Part shown: positions 33,898 through 41,771 of the stretch, in pieces
How positions within the stretch are numbered: the first letter of the stretch is position 1
Layout: every line of letters starts with the position of its first letter
Source of the DNA: Campylobacter concisus
GTDB lineage: Bacteria > Campylobacterota > Campylobacteria > Campylobacterales > Campylobacteraceae
Direction: 5' to 3'
DNA length: 64,000 nt
Assembly (NCBI RefSeq): GCF_902460845.1
Contig: NZ_CABPVS010000003.1
Location: forward strand, 1 to 64,000
Made by a program: the position numbers and the translations under genes
Notes under the pieces: generated by a model
Seen by the model: the letters and a program-made list of their open reading frames with translations, nothing else
What the model was told of the DNA's origin: nothing
Databases searched by the model: none

Positions 33898-35183
33898 CAA
33901 ATGCCTCCGTCATCGTAGTTGATTGTGTTAATCTTTGCTGGTAGTGGATCAAAAAACGTCAAAGCTAAAGCATCCGCCAAGTCAGGGCTAAAGCCAAACT
34001 CTTTTTTGATATTCTCTTTTGGCAAGAGTAAATATCGCTCTTTCTTGTCGTAATAAAAACTAATAGTGCTAAGTTGTTTTTTGAGTTTGTCATTTGGCAC
34101 GATGCTAAGCAGTCTAAATTTCTCTTTGAGTGTAAAATAAGCCTCCGCTCTTTTGTTTGCGTAAAGTTTTTCATTTGTTGCTTTGTATGAAAATTTAGCC
34201 TCTCTAACTATCCCACGCAAGCCAAAATCAACCAAAGTATCAAATACTCCAGCCCCAACTCCAACGCTATCAATAAAAATAGCGCTTGGCTTCTCTTCAC
34301 TTCTCTCATATATACCAAAAATTTCTCTTGCTAAAGCTGTAACACTATCAAGCCTAAAAGTGAAAAAGTTTGTAACGCCATATCCTTGCCTAATACAAAG
34401 CACGCTTTCATCATCGCCCTCGCGTGCCACATCTAAGCCCCAGACAATGCTGGTTTTTTCGTTTGGCATCTGAGTGCTAAAGGCATTTTCAATTAGAGCA
34501 AGATTAAAAAGCACGTTTGAGGTTGTGTCTAAAAACTCGCCGTATATCTCTTGGCGTACTACGTCGCTATCTATACCGCCAAGTTCTGCCACCATTTCGT
34601 CTATTTGTTCTTTTTTTAGCAGTGGGTTGTTAAAACTTGATATTTGAAAATTTACCCAGTCTTTCTCGCCGCTCATTCCACGTTTGGCAAGGTCATAAAA
34701 GCGGTTTTTGCCTTTTGGCACGCCACCTATAAACGCTCTTGATTTTGGGTTATCTAGTAGCATTGCTCTTATGGCGTTGTCCCAAAGATAGGCATCTTTT
34801 AAAATAATGCCGGCTTCGTTTAGGATCACTATATCGTAGCCAAAGCCCTCAATATTTTCTGGACGTTCTGCGCTTCTCATATCAAGGTAGCCCTCGCCGA
34901 TGCTTAGCTTTTTATCTTGTGCGTGAAATTTATAAAGCTCTTTTGGTAGAGCCTTTAGCTCAGGCAAAAAATAACGCTCGTAATATCTTTGTAGGTTTGA
35001 TGTGATAGTATCTACCCAAAGCACTTTTTTACCCTCGAGCAGCCACTCGATAGTAGCGTTTGCTATGCCTTTGGTAAATCCCACACGGCGTCCTTTCTCT
35101 ATCGTTGTAAAGCGTGCGGTATTCTCAAAAAAAACTTCCTTTTGCCACGGCGTATAGGTTAGGCTCAGAGTTGCTTCACTCAT
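33894..35183 (-). CDS. terL: Terminase large subunit
   Basis: The 429-residue product has an atypical Walker A region (TIEKGRRVGFTKG, about 27-39) and an adenine-side motif PWQKEVFF. Walker B is YDIVILNEAGI (about 118-128), with the catalytic Glu. The C-terminal RNase-H-like nuclease shows the acidic positions in WGLDVAREGDDE, AIFIDSVGVGAGVFDTLVDF and DLADALALTF. It packages DNA into the prohead. The start at ATG 35183 overlaps the small terminase gene. A GTG one codon upstream is less likely. Confidence 0.85.
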   Translation of the reverse strand: MSEATLSLTYTPWQKEVFFENTARFTTIEKGRRVGFTKGIANATIEWLLEGKKVLWVDTITSNLQRYYERYFLPELKALPKELYKFHAQDKKLSIGEGYLDMRSAERPENIEGFGYDIVILNEAGIILKDAYLWDNAIRAMLLDNPKSRAFIGGVPKGKNRFYDLAKRGMSGEKDWVNFQISSFNNPLLKKEQIDEMVAELGGIDSDVVRQEIYGEFLDTTSNVLFNLALIENAFSTQMPNEKTSIVWGLDVAREGDDESVLCIRQGYGVTNFFTFRLDSVTALAREIFGIYERSEEKPSAIFIDSVGVGAGVFDTLVDFGLRGIVREAKFSYKATNEKLYANKRAEAYFTLKEKFRLLSIVPNDKLKKQLSTISFYYDKKERYLLLPKENIKKEFGFSPDLADALALTFFDPLPAKINTINYDDGGIW

Positions 35184-35709
35184 CACCTTTTAGCTCCTTT
35201 CGCTCGATTATGATCTTTTGTTCGCTTTGCACGTTTGCATTATTGATCTGTGTTGCAGCAACTCTTTGATTAACCCCAAGCGTTAAACTAGCCTTATCAA
35301 TCATATCTTGCAGTGTTTTATAGTCGTTTGCATTAAGCTCTACTGGTTCGAAATTTTGTACTCCATCGCCCACACCAACTTTTTCAAATTTAGTATTTTT
35401 ATCTAACATGTCCATCACTCGATTAAGATTTTTTTGAGTAGCATTAAATATTAATCCGCGATTATATGCTTCATCTTTAGCAGTGCTCAAAATACTGCTC
35501 ATTTCTATTTCTGATTTTTGAGTTTGTGCCGATAACAGCGTTATTTGAGCTTCAACTAAATGCTCATTTTTTGGCGTTAATCCTTTGAGTAAATTGGCCA
35601 CAGTGCCATTTGATACGCTATGTTTTTTTGCTAGCTCCCTTTGTGAAAATTTGCCCGTATGAAAGTCAGCTAAAATTTTCTCTTTTATCGCCTCTGTTAT
35701 CTTCGCCAT
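35176..35709 (-). CDS. terS: Terminase small subunit
   Basis: The 177-residue product starts with a helix-turn-helix (AIKEKILADFHTGKFSQREL, AKKHSVSNGTVANLLKG) that should recognise the packaging site. The middle is helical and the C-terminus is charged. It is encoded directly upstream of the large terminase with a short overlap, and its start overlaps the stop of the DUF1064 gene. Confidence 0.75.
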   Translation of the reverse strand: MAKITEAIKEKILADFHTGKFSQRELAKKHSVSNGTVANLLKGLTPKNEHLVEAQITLLSAQTQKSEIEMSSILSTAKDEAYNRGLIFNATQKNLNRVMDMLDKNTKFEKVGVGDGVQNFEPVELNANDYKTLQDMIDKASLTLGVNQRVAATQINNANVQSEQKIIIERKELKGDE

Positions 35710-36089
35710 TAATAAATCCTAAACTCGCCCTCTATTACTCCAAGGGCTATTTTTCTCTCTAGTAGTTTTCGCTTTATCTTGAAAACGTCCGTTTGCATTC
35801 CTTTTACGTCCTCTATTATCCGCTTGCCATTTTTTAGGCGGTATGTAAAATCTGCTATGTATCTGATCTCGCGTACGGTTCTAAAGCCTTGCTTGGTTGT
35901 TTTATCTGCTATTGTGTAGCTTGGCGTTAGCACAAACGGCACTTGGCGGTTTAGCTCACTTATTTCGCCTGCTCTTTGCATAATTTCTAGCTCTTGGTTA
36001 CGTCGCCACTCTTTGGCACTATCAAAGCCTTTGGTCTTGCGGTTGTGGTATTTGTTTCTAACATTCACCGAAACATTGCCAATTCTCAT
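35709..36089 (-). CDS. DUF1064 protein, PD-(D/E)XK-like nuclease
   Basis: The 126-residue product matches the DUF1064 pattern. It has KYHNRKTKGFDSAKEWRRN near the start and RYIADFTYRLKNGKRIIEDV, giving a D...E.VK nuclease-like core, then KTDVFKIKRKLLE-type spacing (actual TDVFKIKRKLLE). Members are small phage nucleases thought to process DNA during recombination or packaging. It overlaps the HNH gene and the small terminase gene. Confidence 0.75.
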   Translation of the reverse strand: MRIGNVSVNVRNKYHNRKTKGFDSAKEWRRNQELEIMQRAGEISELNRQVPFVLTPSYTIADKTTKQGFRTVREIRYIADFTYRLKNGKRIIEDVKGMQTDVFKIKRKLLERKIALGVIEGEFRIY

Positions 36090-36318
36090 CAGCTACCTCC
36101 TCGTATTTTTCTATGCTTTCATGCTTGTGTGCGTGACACCATTGATGGCACTCTCTACAAACGGCTATTTGCTTACTATCGTCCTTGTCTGCTCCAAAAC
36201 TGCCATATCTTACGTGGTGGCATTCTATGCTTTGTTGTTTCTCACATATTTGGCAAAGTGGGTATGCTTCAAGTAGTCTTAGCTGATAGGTTCTATTTTT
36301 GCTTTTAGTTAGCCTCAA
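36058..36318 (-). CDS. HNH nuclease
   Basis: The 86-residue product has the Cys4/HNH pattern: PLCQICEKQQSIECHHVRYG, then KQIAVCRECHQWCHAHKHE. CxxC pairs and HH fit a phage HNH endonuclease of the NinG/DUF968-related type, often next to terminase genes and needed for packaging or recombination. It overlaps neighbours on both sides. Confidence 0.75.
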   Translation of the reverse strand: MRLTKSKNRTYQLRLLEAYPLCQICEKQQSIECHHVRYGSFGADKDDSKQIAVCRECHQWCHAHKHESIEKYEEVADENWQCFGEC

Positions 36319-36497
36319 AATAGCCCCTTTGTATCATCGCTCTTGTGCTTCTCGTTCCACTTTCTCATTATCTCAAGCACTCCGCTTGCATCCTTACGGC
36401 TTATCTCAAAGCTATCAAGTATCTTTTTGTTTTCGTCCGCTACCTTTGCGATTATGCTAGCTCCGCTTTCGGCTATTGTGATATATACGGCTTTCAT
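36315..36497 (-). CDS. Small phage protein of unknown function
   Basis: The 60-residue product starts MKAVYITIAESGASIIAKVA and ends with a charged helix. Its start overlaps the methyltransferase stop and its end overlaps the HNH start by 4 bases each, which supports it as a real gene of the operon. No family recognised. Confidence 0.5.
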   Translation of the reverse strand: MKAVYITIAESGASIIAKVADENKKILDSFEISRKDASGVLEIMRKWNEKHKSDDTKGLF

Positions 36498-37108
36498 CTG
36501 CTCTCCAAATAACGCTCAAATATCTTTTTGCCTATCTCATAATCAACTTCATTTCTTATAGCCTGGCGTTTATTTGTTATATTAAACTCGCTCAAGTCAA
36601 GGTCTTTAAAGTCGCCTATTTTAACTTTCTCTATGATCCTGAATTTATCATTACTTAAAAAAAATAGATCAAGATTAGCCCAAAAATAATGCCTACCTAT
36701 CTCAGCGGTCGGCTTTATGAGCGGCTCGTAATATGGCACTACATTTTCAACTACAAAAGCTTTTTTACAAAACGTCTTAAGATACGATATAAGTTCATAA
36801 AGCCTAAAATCAGGCAAAACTCTCGTTGCCTCATTGCGTGAGTTATTACAAAAATTTAATCTGCTGTGACTTTGACACGGAGGGCTAGCCCATATAAAAT
36901 CAAAATCTAAATAATTTTTAGCAGCGTAGCCCCAAGCGTCGCCTACTATTACGTTGTCATTTGGATAGCGTTTTGCATAAGCCTTTGCTATTTCAGGGTC
37001 AAACTCAACGGCTGTTACTTCTATGCTTATGCCTTTTTCTCTTGCTACTTCGTCCCAATACTTGCGGTTACCACCAAGCCCTGCAAAAAGATTTAAAACT
37101 TTGATCAC
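36494..37108 (-). CDS. C5-type DNA methyltransferase, minimal
   Basis: The 204-residue product has the C5-cytosine methyltransferase signatures: motif I NLFAGLGGNRKYW (6-18), the catalytic PPCQ (76-79, C78), and motif VI ENV (121-123). It is far shorter than typical M.C5 enzymes and seems to lack a separate target recognition domain, although the second half (about 130-204) may serve. It should methylate cytosine in phage or host DNA to protect phage DNA from restriction. The neighbour island carries an McrBC-type system that could attack modified DNA. It overlaps genes on both sides by 4 bases. Confidence 0.75.
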   Translation of the reverse strand: MIKVLNLFAGLGGNRKYWDEVAREKGISIEVTAVEFDPEIAKAYAKRYPNDNVIVGDAWGYAAKNYLDFDFIWASPPCQSHSRLNFCNNSRNEATRVLPDFRLYELISYLKTFCKKAFVVENVVPYYEPLIKPTAEIGRHYFWANLDLFFLSNDKFRIIEKVKIGDFKDLDLSEFNITNKRQAIRNEVDYEIGKKIFERYLESR

Positions 37109-37731
37109 GCCCCAATCCTTTTTATCACGCCCGTCAATATCGCCTTAATAGGTGATTTTTGCTCAGTTAGGGCTTTAAATTTAGCCGCGCCCATAAACTT
37201 GCCGTCGTTAGCTCCACCGATAAAATATACTGGCTCGTTTCCGCCTACACCGTTAAAGCCGTTATTCGCCTCGCTCTCGCCGATTAGATAATCAGGACAA
37301 ATTTGCGGGGTTTTCGCGTAAATCTTGTAAAGCTTGGCGAAGTCCCACTTTTTAAAATTCTCCCAGTCTTGTCCTCCTAGGTTGCAAACCTTTACCCAGC
37401 CGCCCCTAGCGCGCACTACTGACATTATCGCGCCGTCTTTAAAGCACACGCTACGATAAGGTCCGTATCGTCCTATCGCGTAAACCAGCTCGTCTAACGC
37501 TTTTTGCGCTTTGTCGCCCTCGTCTCCGTTAAGTGCTTCTAAGATTTCCGCCGATGTAGGCATCGTAGGATATTTTCGCGTTTGTCTGACTAGTTTTAGC
37601 GCCGCGGCTAATTCGCTCGCCTCGTAGTCCATTAAGTCCTCGAAATAAAGTGCGATAACCGCTGGGCTAAGATCAGCCTTGTAGTATTCGACTATCGGCA
37701 TAAATACGTCATAAAACTCATTTGTCGTCAT
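37105..37731 (-). CDS. Putative replicative helicase loader
   Basis: The 208-residue product follows the replication initiator-like gene. It starts MTTNEFYDVFMPIVEYYKAD, then DLSPAVIALYFEDLMDYEAS, EYPTMPTSAEILEAL-like (actual RKYPTMPTSAEILEALNG). It has GGWVKVCNLGGQDWENFKKW, the pattern of phage DUF6475-like proteins. Family members are thought to load or modulate the host replicative helicase. No ATP-binding motif is present. It overlaps both neighbours. Confidence 0.6.
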   Translation of the reverse strand: MTTNEFYDVFMPIVEYYKADLSPAVIALYFEDLMDYEASELAAALKLVRQTRKYPTMPTSAEILEALNGDEGDKAQKALDELVYAIGRYGPYRSVCFKDGAIMSVVRARGGWVKVCNLGGQDWENFKKWDFAKLYKIYAKTPQICPDYLIGESEANNGFNGVGGNEPVYFIGGANDGKFMGAAKFKALTEQKSPIKAILTGVIKRIGA

Positions 37732-38563
37732 AATTTCCTCCTACTCTGTGACCTTGACCGCTAGCTATTAGCTGGGCTTCAAATTCTCTAAAAGCTCGCA
37801 TTGTGTTGAGCGTGCCTTGATTTAGTCCGTGTGGATTTGTTGCGGCATTGTTCGGCACGTTTCGCCCGCTACCCCCTTGCGTCTTGGGCTTAAATACCCC
37901 TTGCCACTCGTTACGCATTGCTTCTCTTAGGCACTCGTTTACGTCTATGCCCTCACTCGCCCACTTAGCCCACTCGCTAAATTTCATCTCGATACCCTCA
38001 GTGCTTAGTTTTTCTCGTCGCTCTTTCTTGTAGGCTAGATATTTTTGCCATAGGTTTGGATCGATGAAGTCAGGCAGTGAAACACCCTTAGGGGGTAGGG
38101 GGTTAATTGACGGTTCTTTGATGGTTCTACTGACGGTTCTATTGGTGGTTATATTAATAGGGGTGACACCCTTGTCACTACACGGTGTCACGCTTGTCAC
38201 CCTAGGGGTGTCATCTATGTCACTAGGTAGTGTCACGCTTGTCACCCTCTCTTTTTCGTTTGTCACCCTAGGGTGCGTCTGTGTCACCCTATCGTTTTCA
38301 CTTAAAATTTTGTATAGATTTGCACTGCTTGTTCCGTCTTTTAATTCTCTTTTTTCTTTTTTTAAAAATCCAAGCTCAGCCAACTTTTCAACTGCTCTTA
38401 TTGCTGTTCTTTTTGATTTTGATATTTTTTTAGCTAAAACTTCATAGCTAGGGTAGCAATAGCCCTCATCATCTGAAAAGTCAGCCAAAGCCATAAGTGT
38501 CAGTTTTGCAGTGCTATCATCGATCTCCATATTCCAAACTTGGCTCATTATCCTTATGCTCAT
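37718..38563 (-). CDS. Phage replication initiator-like protein (winged HTH, O-like)
   Basis: The 281-residue product starts with a winged helix domain: AKLTLMALADFSDDEGYCYP, SYEVLAKKISKSKRTAIRAV and LAELGFLKKEK, typical of phage O/RepA-like initiators. The C-terminus has LWQKYLAYKKERREKLSTEG and WAKWASEGI, common in replication proteins that contact the helicase loader. Residues about 91-134 are a low-complexity link of repeated VTSVT/RVT units encoded by the iteron-like DNA at 38161-38290. This placement of origin repeats inside the initiator gene recalls lambda O. It is co-operonic with the helicase-loader-like gene. Confidence 0.75.
   Translation of the reverse strand: MSIRIMSQVWNMEIDDSTAKLTLMALADFSDDEGYCYPSYEVLAKKISKSKRTAIRAVEKLAELGFLKKEKRELKDGTSSANLYKILSENDRVTQTHPRVTNEKERVTSVTLPSDIDDTPRVTSVTPCSDKGVTPINITTNRTVSRTIKEPSINPLPPKGVSLPDFIDPNLWQKYLAYKKERREKLSTEGIEMKFSEWAKWASEGIDVNECLREAMRNEWQGVFKPKTQGGSGRNVPNNAATNPHGLNQGTLNTMRAFREFEAQLIASGQGHRVGGNYDDK
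38161..38290. repeat. Iteron-like array within the replication gene: probable phage origin
   Basis: TGTCAC starts at 38173, 38186, 38195, 38218, 38231, 38240, 38261 and 38282, with a TGTCAT at 38209 and an inverted GTGACA at 38163-38168. Steps alternate near 9 and 13, giving a period of about 22 bases (two helical turns) for the main set 38173/38195/38218/38240/38261/38282. The longer unit is GTGTCACGCTTGTCACCCT, repeated near 38185 and 38230. Such phased repeats inside an O-like gene are typical for initiator binding. Confidence 0.65.
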
Positions 38564-38575
38564 CTAAACCCCCTT

Positions 38576-39388
38576 TTAAATTTCTATACCGCTTTGAGCT
38601 CCTAGACTGCTTATATATTCGGTTCTAGGTTCGTATTTGCTCTTTTTTAGTATTGCATTGATTTTTACTTTGCTTACTCTAGGCGCGTGTCTAGCACTAA
38701 ATTTAGCCTTAACCGTTTGTAAGTCTAAACGATAACCGCAGGCACACTCCATTCTCACTGGATAATCCATTTTTAAAAACATTGATTCTTCTTTACATTT
38801 AGGACAAGCTCTTGGGCTACCTAGTTCAGGGTAAATAGCTAGTTGGTCTTTTAAATTTAGAAATATCTCGTTAAAAAACTCGGTTTTTCGCTTTTCTATC
38901 TTGTACCAAAACATATCGCGCCTTTGTCCTACTGGGACGTTCAAGCTTTCATATAAGCTCCAGCCACCTTTGCGACGTTGATTGCAAAAGTGGCGACACA
39001 CATCTTTAAAGTGTTTCTTTTCGTATTGGTTTTCGTAAAGTCCGCCATGTTTGGCATAAATGCGAAAATTAGGCGTATCTTTGCCTTGCTTGCCTACAAA
39101 ATTTTCTACGCAGTTCTTGTGGCGTGACACAAAACGCACATTTGAGGGCTCATAATCTCCGTCTGGGTCTATGCGATCTATCGTGAGCCCCTCGCGCCCT
39201 TTGTTTTCTTTAAGTGCAAAAAGATAAAAGCTAGTTGGGTTATTCATCCACTCCTCGCAGATTTTTATACCTCTAGCACCATAAAATTTGTAGTCTTTGT
39301 TTTTAGGATCGTTGCAACGCCTCTTCATATCTGATAGTCGGCTGCGTTCTCTTAAAATTTGCTCTTTGCTAAAGTCACTTAAATCCAT
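38576..39388 (-). CDS. HNH-homing-endonuclease-like protein with zinc ribbon
   Basis: The 270-residue product has the phage pattern MKRRCNDPKNKDYKFYGARG, IKICEEWMNNPTSFY and GLTIDRIDPDGDYEPSNVRF, found in HNH/AP2-type phage endonuclease-like proteins. The C-terminal part has a zinc ribbon: ACPKCKEESMFLK followed by MECACGYR. It may be a selfish or regulatory DNA-binding protein. It ends 13 bases before the replication gene start. The Asp/His catalytic arrangement of a true HNH is not complete in what I can see. Confidence 0.6.
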   Translation of the reverse strand: MDLSDFSKEQILRERSRLSDMKRRCNDPKNKDYKFYGARGIKICEEWMNNPTSFYLFALKENKGREGLTIDRIDPDGDYEPSNVRFVSRHKNCVENFVGKQGKDTPNFRIYAKHGGLYENQYEKKHFKDVCRHFCNQRRKGGWSLYESLNVPVGQRRDMFWYKIEKRKTEFFNEIFLNLKDQLAIYPELGSPRACPKCKEESMFLKMDYPVRMECACGYRLDLQTVKAKFSARHAPRVSKVKINAILKKSKYEPRTEYISSLGAQSGIEI

Positions 39389-39392
39389 ATTT

Positions 39393-39479
39393 TCATATCC
39401 TAAAGTTGAAGTAATTTATCAACTCAAACAAGATGACGCCAGCTACAAACGATGTGATCACAAGCTCTATACTAGGCAT
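39393..39479 (-). CDS. Tiny membrane protein
   Basis: A 28-codon frame, MPSIELVITSFVAGVILFEL followed by INYFNFRI, predicts one transmembrane helix. Its ATG overlaps the stop of the upstream winged-helix gene (TAATG) and its stop is 5 bases before the next gene start, a pattern of coupled genes. It is too small for certainty. Confidence 0.4.
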   Translation of the reverse strand: MPSIELVITSFVAGVILFELINYFNFRI

Positions 39480-39748
39480 TACGCTATCCTTTCAGTGGGT
39501 TTTAATATCGATGTGCTACACCCACTTATTGCGTCTTTTTTGGAGCCAACTTCGATTAAATAGCCACGCTCTACTAGCTCATTTACACGTCCACAAACGC
39601 TGTTTATCGCTACGTTATACCAGCGTGCTATTTCTTGCCTTGTCGCACCCTCTTTGTGCTCACAAAACATTTCATATACGGCTCTACGTTTGCCGCTTAG
39701 CTCTGGCTTTAGTTTGTTGTATGCCTCTAGGCTATTGTTTGCGATCAT
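39479..39748 (-). CDS. Winged-helix DNA-binding protein
   Basis: The 89-residue product has a winged helix-turn-helix: LSGKRRAVYEMFCEHKEGAT, RQEIARWYNVAINSVCGRVN, then the wing ERGYLIEVGSKKDA. Such small phage proteins regulate early genes. It precedes the HNH-like and replication genes in the leftward operon. A GGAGCG site precedes its ATG. Confidence 0.65.
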   Translation of the reverse strand: MIANNSLEAYNKLKPELSGKRRAVYEMFCEHKEGATRQEIARWYNVAINSVCGRVNELVERGYLIEVGSKKDAISGCSTSILKPTERIA

Positions 39749-39833
39749 TACACGCTCCTTAAGTTATCTTTCATATAAGCCCTTTTAAAATTTTCTAAGC
39801 GACCAAGCCAAGAAATCCACAAAAAGGACTTAT

Positions 39834-40007
39834 ATGACAGATAAAGAGATAGTTTTAGAACTCACAAAAGCTTTACTAGAAAAGCAATCGCCAGCAAGTG
39901 GTATTTTTGTTGATCCCGCCAAATACAGCGAAGCAGTAGCCGAGATTTTTAACACCATCGCTGAAAATATTAAGCCTGCTCTAGACAAGCTTAAAGATCA
40001 TAATTAG
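39834..40007 (+). CDS. Small acidic helical protein on the opposite strand
   Basis: A 57-codon frame, MTDKEIVLELTKALLEKQSP to IKPALDKLKDHN, lies on the plus strand inside the leftward early region. AAAAAGGA precedes the ATG. Its 3' end overlaps the convergent minus-strand frame at 39991-40143 by 17 bases. Codon content looks protein-like. Function unknown. Confidence 0.5.
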   Translation: MTDKEIVLELTKALLEKQSPASGIFVDPAKYSEAVAEIFNTIAENIKPALDKLKDHN

Positions 40008-40143
40008 CTCTCATAGAGCAGTAACTAGCCAACATTTTTACCATCTTGGCTTGGTCGTCTATAGGAAGTTTGTTAAGCTCTTTAAGCATCTTTTTAAGTG
40101 ACTTTCTAAAATCTTTCTCTTTCTTTTCTTCTACTTCACTCAT
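39991..40143 (-). CDS. Small charged helical protein of the leftward early operon
   Basis: A 50-codon frame, MSEVEEKKEKDFRKSLKKML then KELNKLPIDDQAKMVKML, has AAGGAG upstream of its ATG. It is in line with the leftward genes and converges on the plus-strand frame 39834-40007. No family recognised. Confidence 0.5.
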   Translation of the reverse strand: MSEVEEKKEKDFRKSLKKMLKELNKLPIDDQAKMVKMLASYCSMRANYDL

Positions 40144-40194
40144 TTTTTGATCTCCTTAATATTTTTGTTGTTATAATTTCCCAAAGGATTATTG

Positions 40195-40401
40195 ATGTTT
40201 GAAACACTAGATACACTCCTTAAAGTGCTTATCCTTAATGGCTTTACTCTCTTATCCATTGTTCTTATCATTGGCTCTATTTTTTTATCAGGTGTTGTTT
40301 TTGGTGTTTTGATAAATAGACATTTTGGCACTAAACCTTTTTTTAAAAAAGGCAAATGCAAGGGCGACCATAAGTGCTTAATGTTAGAAAAAAGGTTGTA
40401 G
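40195..40401 (+). CDS. Small membrane protein, plus strand
   Basis: From ATG 40195 (AAAGGA upstream; a TTG one codon earlier is less likely) the 68-residue product has a long hydrophobic stretch (ILNGFTLLSIVLIIGSIFLS and GVVFGVLI). It ends with a basic tail with a CKGDHKC pair. It is opposite to the surrounding leftward genes and ends one base before the convergent gene 40402-40620. It could be a lysogeny-expressed membrane protein such as a superinfection excluder; this is a guess. Confidence 0.5.
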   Translation: MFETLDTLLKVLILNGFTLLSIVLIIGSIFLSGVVFGVLINRHFGTKPFFKKGKCKGDHKCLMLEKRL

Positions 40402-40620
40402 TTAGCCATTTTTAGCCTTTTGAGATTTTTCTTTTAACCTTTGAGTTCTATACCAGCCGTTTTTTACTTCCTCCCAAAAAGTCGGTTTTATGCTATCCTC
40501 GACATACATAGCTGTTATTTTTTCTCTCTTAGGGCTAAAATAGCCATACTTTATTCCTTTGACAGAAACCTCTTTACTGTAATGTTTTCTTAATATTTGT
40601 GTAAATTTTTTAGTTGTCAT
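40402..40620 (-). CDS. First leftward gene opposite the repressor (Cro position)
   Basis: The 72-residue basic product begins MTTKKFTQILRKHYSKEVSV and ends KEKSQKAKNG. It is divergent from the repressor gene, with the operator palindrome 40627-40640 directly upstream of its start. That is where Cro lies in lambdoid phages, but the sequence shows no clear helix-turn-helix. Function unknown. Confidence 0.5.
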   Translation of the reverse strand: MTTKKFTQILRKHYSKEVSVKGIKYGYFSPKREKITAMYVEDSIKPTFWEEVKNGWYRTQRLKEKSQKAKNG

Positions 40621-40626
40621 AATGAA

Positions 40627-40677
40627 AGTATAGCTATACTATTCTTAAAAAGTTATTAATAGTATAGTATTGCTATA
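40627..40677. promoter_or_regulatory. Left operator region: two repressor-binding-like sites
   Basis: AGTATAGCTATACT (40627-40640) is a perfect 14-base palindrome. A degenerate copy, AGTATTGCTATA, lies at 40666-40677. They lie between divergent genes and upstream of the repressor -10 box (TATAAT, 40700-40705). The same motif recurs at 44275-44323, beyond the immunity region. Likely binding sites of the S24 repressor. Confidence 0.65.
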
Positions 40678-40734
40678 TTAAATTATTTTTAAAAAAGGAT
40701 ATAATTACTATACATTTTTACTTTGGAGGATAGC

Positions 40735-41430
40735 ATGGAATACAAACTCAATAAGCCACTATTAAAAAAAGTTCTAAAGGAAAAGAAAATATCTTATGCA
40801 AAATTAGCAGAGATACTTACAAAAGCCGGGTATGAAATATCAGAAAGCGGTATAAAATTTTGGTTTAAAGACGATAAAAACAAGCCCGAAATAGAAAAAG
40901 CACAAGCAATGTGCGAGCTATTAGGCATTCCAACAAATGACTTAATTTTACAAGACTTATTTCAGATCGTCCCACCAGATAAAGAAGCTGGAAATAGAGA
41001 AAACAATAGCGATACCGTCTATGTTCCGTTTTATAAAGACGGGGTGGTTTCTGCAGGTCGTGGTGCTGAAAACGACGATTTTGGTGAACCTGAATTGCTA
41101 CCTTTTAACCCAAATGATTTAAAGATTATGTTTAATGTAAGCCCTCACGCAAAATTAGGTATTGTCCCTTGTTTTGGTAACTCAATGGAGCCGACTATTA
41201 AAGAAAGCGACTTGGTTGTTTTTTGCGATGATATAAACCAAATAGAGGGCGCTATTTATGTTTGCAAATATGAAAACGAAATATTTATAAAAAGAATAAA
41301 AAAACGTCCTACATTGGCGTTAATAAGTGACAATAAGGACTACGAGCCAATAATTATCGAGGAAGAGTTAAACGTCGAAATTTTAGGGCGTGTTGTTGGT
41401 TGTTATGCAATAAACTCTAAAAGGATATAG
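40735..41430 (+). CDS. LexA/CI-like prophage repressor (HTH + S24 peptidase)
   Basis: From ATG 40735 (GGAGGA upstream) the 231-residue product has an N-terminal helix-turn-helix region (ISYAKLAEILTKAGYEISES to about 70). The S24 peptidase domain has a LexA-like cleavage site VSAGRG (A107-G108), catalytic S150 in FGNSMEPTI and K186 in FIKRIKKRP. DNA damage and RecA should trigger self-cleavage and induce the prophage. Operators lie upstream (40627-40677) and at 44275-44323. A TATAAT at 40700-40705 is the likely promoter. All residues for self-cleavage are present, so the lysogen should be SOS-inducible. Confidence 0.9.
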   Translation: MEYKLNKPLLKKVLKEKKISYAKLAEILTKAGYEISESGIKFWFKDDKNKPEIEKAQAMCELLGIPTNDLILQDLFQIVPPDKEAGNRENNSDTVYVPFYKDGVVSAGRGAENDDFGEPELLPFNPNDLKIMFNVSPHAKLGIVPCFGNSMEPTIKESDLVVFCDDINQIEGAIYVCKYENEIFIKRIKKRPTLALISDNKDYEPIIIEEELNVEILGRVVGCYAINSKRI

Positions 41431-41771
41431 TAAGTCCATTGCGAAGTATATAAAGGGCTAACGTTTGAGGATTATGGGATAAAGTAGACGCGTAGTCGGC
41501 AGCTACTCCATAAATTCAAAGAGGTTAGGGGAAGGCTTGATCTGAAAAAGTGTGTATCGTATTGAGCCTGCTTTTAAAGAAAAGATCAATTTCAGCTCAA
41601 TATGGTATATTTTTTGCTAAAATATGTACAAAAATAGTTATTTTCTTAATATAATGCACGATTTTTTTAACAGTTCTTTTAAAATTTTATACTTTATAAA
41701 CCATAAATTAGACACAACATGTCTTAAAAATTTAATATAATTTCATTGATTTTTTATCGAAAGGAGCAAAA
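41431..41771. promoter_or_regulatory. Non-coding gap with promoter of the PanA operon
   Basis: No gene is seen in this 341-base gap. It holds a long-loop inverted repeat TATTGAGC/GCTCAATA (41560-41567 and 41595-41602), possibly ending the repressor transcript. It also holds a short palindrome AGACA-CAACA-TGTCT (41710-41724), a TATAAT box (41736-41741) and AAAGGAG before the PanA ATG. The palindrome just upstream of the -10 could be an autoregulatory operator. The first 150 bases look structured but match no RNA I know. Confidence 0.45.

Noticed and set aside
38576-39388. Functional homing endonuclease splitting an intron or intein
   Set aside because: The adjacent genes are intact and show no split halves or intron structure; it is a free-standing HNH-like phage gene.
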